Shown here piece after piece: positions 51,305-51,317 of a stretch of 51,317 bases of DNA. The first letter of the stretch is position 1; each line of letters opens with the position of its first letter. The stretch comes from JAKAGZ01 sp964412105 (lineage in GTDB: Bacteria; Bacteroidota; Ignavibacteria; Ignavibacteriales; Ignavibacteriaceae). The DNA lies in assembly GCA_964412105.1 (NCBI GenBank), contig CAYPNM010000023.1, forward strand, positions 1 through 51,317, given 5' to 3'. The notes beneath the pieces are model-generated. The model had not been told where the DNA came from. It was given only the letters and a program-made list of their open reading frames with translations, and did no database searches. The translations under genes were made by a program, and so were the position numbers.

Positions 51305-51317
51305 AAAGAAGGTTATA

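Noticed and set aside
1..51317. Circular contig suggested by similar end sequences
   Set aside because: The end repeats are inverted relative to each other, not direct, so they cannot be a simple circular overlap.
51206..51317. Coding repeat (short peptide repeat) in the terminal array
   Set aside because: The 11-base period shifts frame every unit and a stop codon appears in each frame within or near the degenerate units.

Overview
The window is an AT-rich bacterial chromosome segment with tightly packed genes. Its gene families point to the Bacteroidota/Chlorobiota side of the tree, most likely an Ignavibacteria-like bacterium. Supporting genes are a PorV/PorQ-type outer-membrane barrel, a TonB-dependent receptor paired with a DUF4249 lipoprotein, a bacilliredoxin inside a SUF operon, arsenosugar-pathway genes and a DUF4412 protein. 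Ribosome binding sites are often weak and TTG/GTG starts are common. The lineage is inferred from protein families, not from a marker-gene tree. No tRNA, rRNA, CRISPR array, transposase, integrase or phage gene was found.

Layout. (1) 1-573 is non-coding and begins inside an 11-bp tandem repeat. (2) 580-12316 holds an NCS2-like permease, two paralogous fold-III PLP decarboxylases (one a good LysA) flanking a DUF4249/TonB-receptor pair, an RCK-gated potassium channel, a small lipoprotein and PriA. (3) 12349-24796 is a ten-gene minus-strand surface-polysaccharide locus: GT2, GT9, three GT4, three methyltransferases, a Wzx flippase and a large YfhO membrane protein. (4) 24797-25503 is a 707-bp non-coding stretch. 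It holds a 114-bp inverted-repeat element with an 11-bp phased core, plus a clear promoter and candidate operator for the next operon. (5) 25504-32308 is the iron-sulfur operon sufB-C-D-S-U, a SufT-like gene, a bacilliredoxin and an Rrf2 regulator. (6) 32314-36903 holds a small secreted protein, NhaA, GpmI and the PorV-like barrel. (7) 37028-42407 (minus) holds a TlpA-like lipoprotein, a one-helix protein, arsenosugar genes (ArsS radical SAM, CMD peroxidase-like, TIGR04282-type transferase), a GT2 and a GH13 enzyme. (8) 42480-49720 (minus) holds an AI-2E-type exporter, a NifU-C domain protein, the Mrp ATPase, polyphosphate kinase, a deoxyhypusine-synthase-like enzyme and an SDR epimerase. (9) 49938-51317 holds a DUF4412 secreted protein with a strong terminator, a small secreted-protein gene that looks frameshifted, and a nine-unit 11-bp array running to the window end.

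How the genes work together. Iron-sulfur biogenesis is represented twice: by the SUF operon, with its probable Rrf2 sensor as last gene, and by the NifU-C/Mrp carrier pair. The polysaccharide locus has transferases, a flippase and decorating methyltransferases, but no recognisable Wzy polymerase or Wza/Wzc exporter. The arsenosugar genes lack ArsM within the window.

The least explained material is the 11-bp-period intergenic repeats. They occur at both window ends in opposite orientation and, with a different unit sequence, between near-palindromic arms at 25.1 kb. Both window ends lying in this repeat suggests the window is a whole contig broken at a repeat family.
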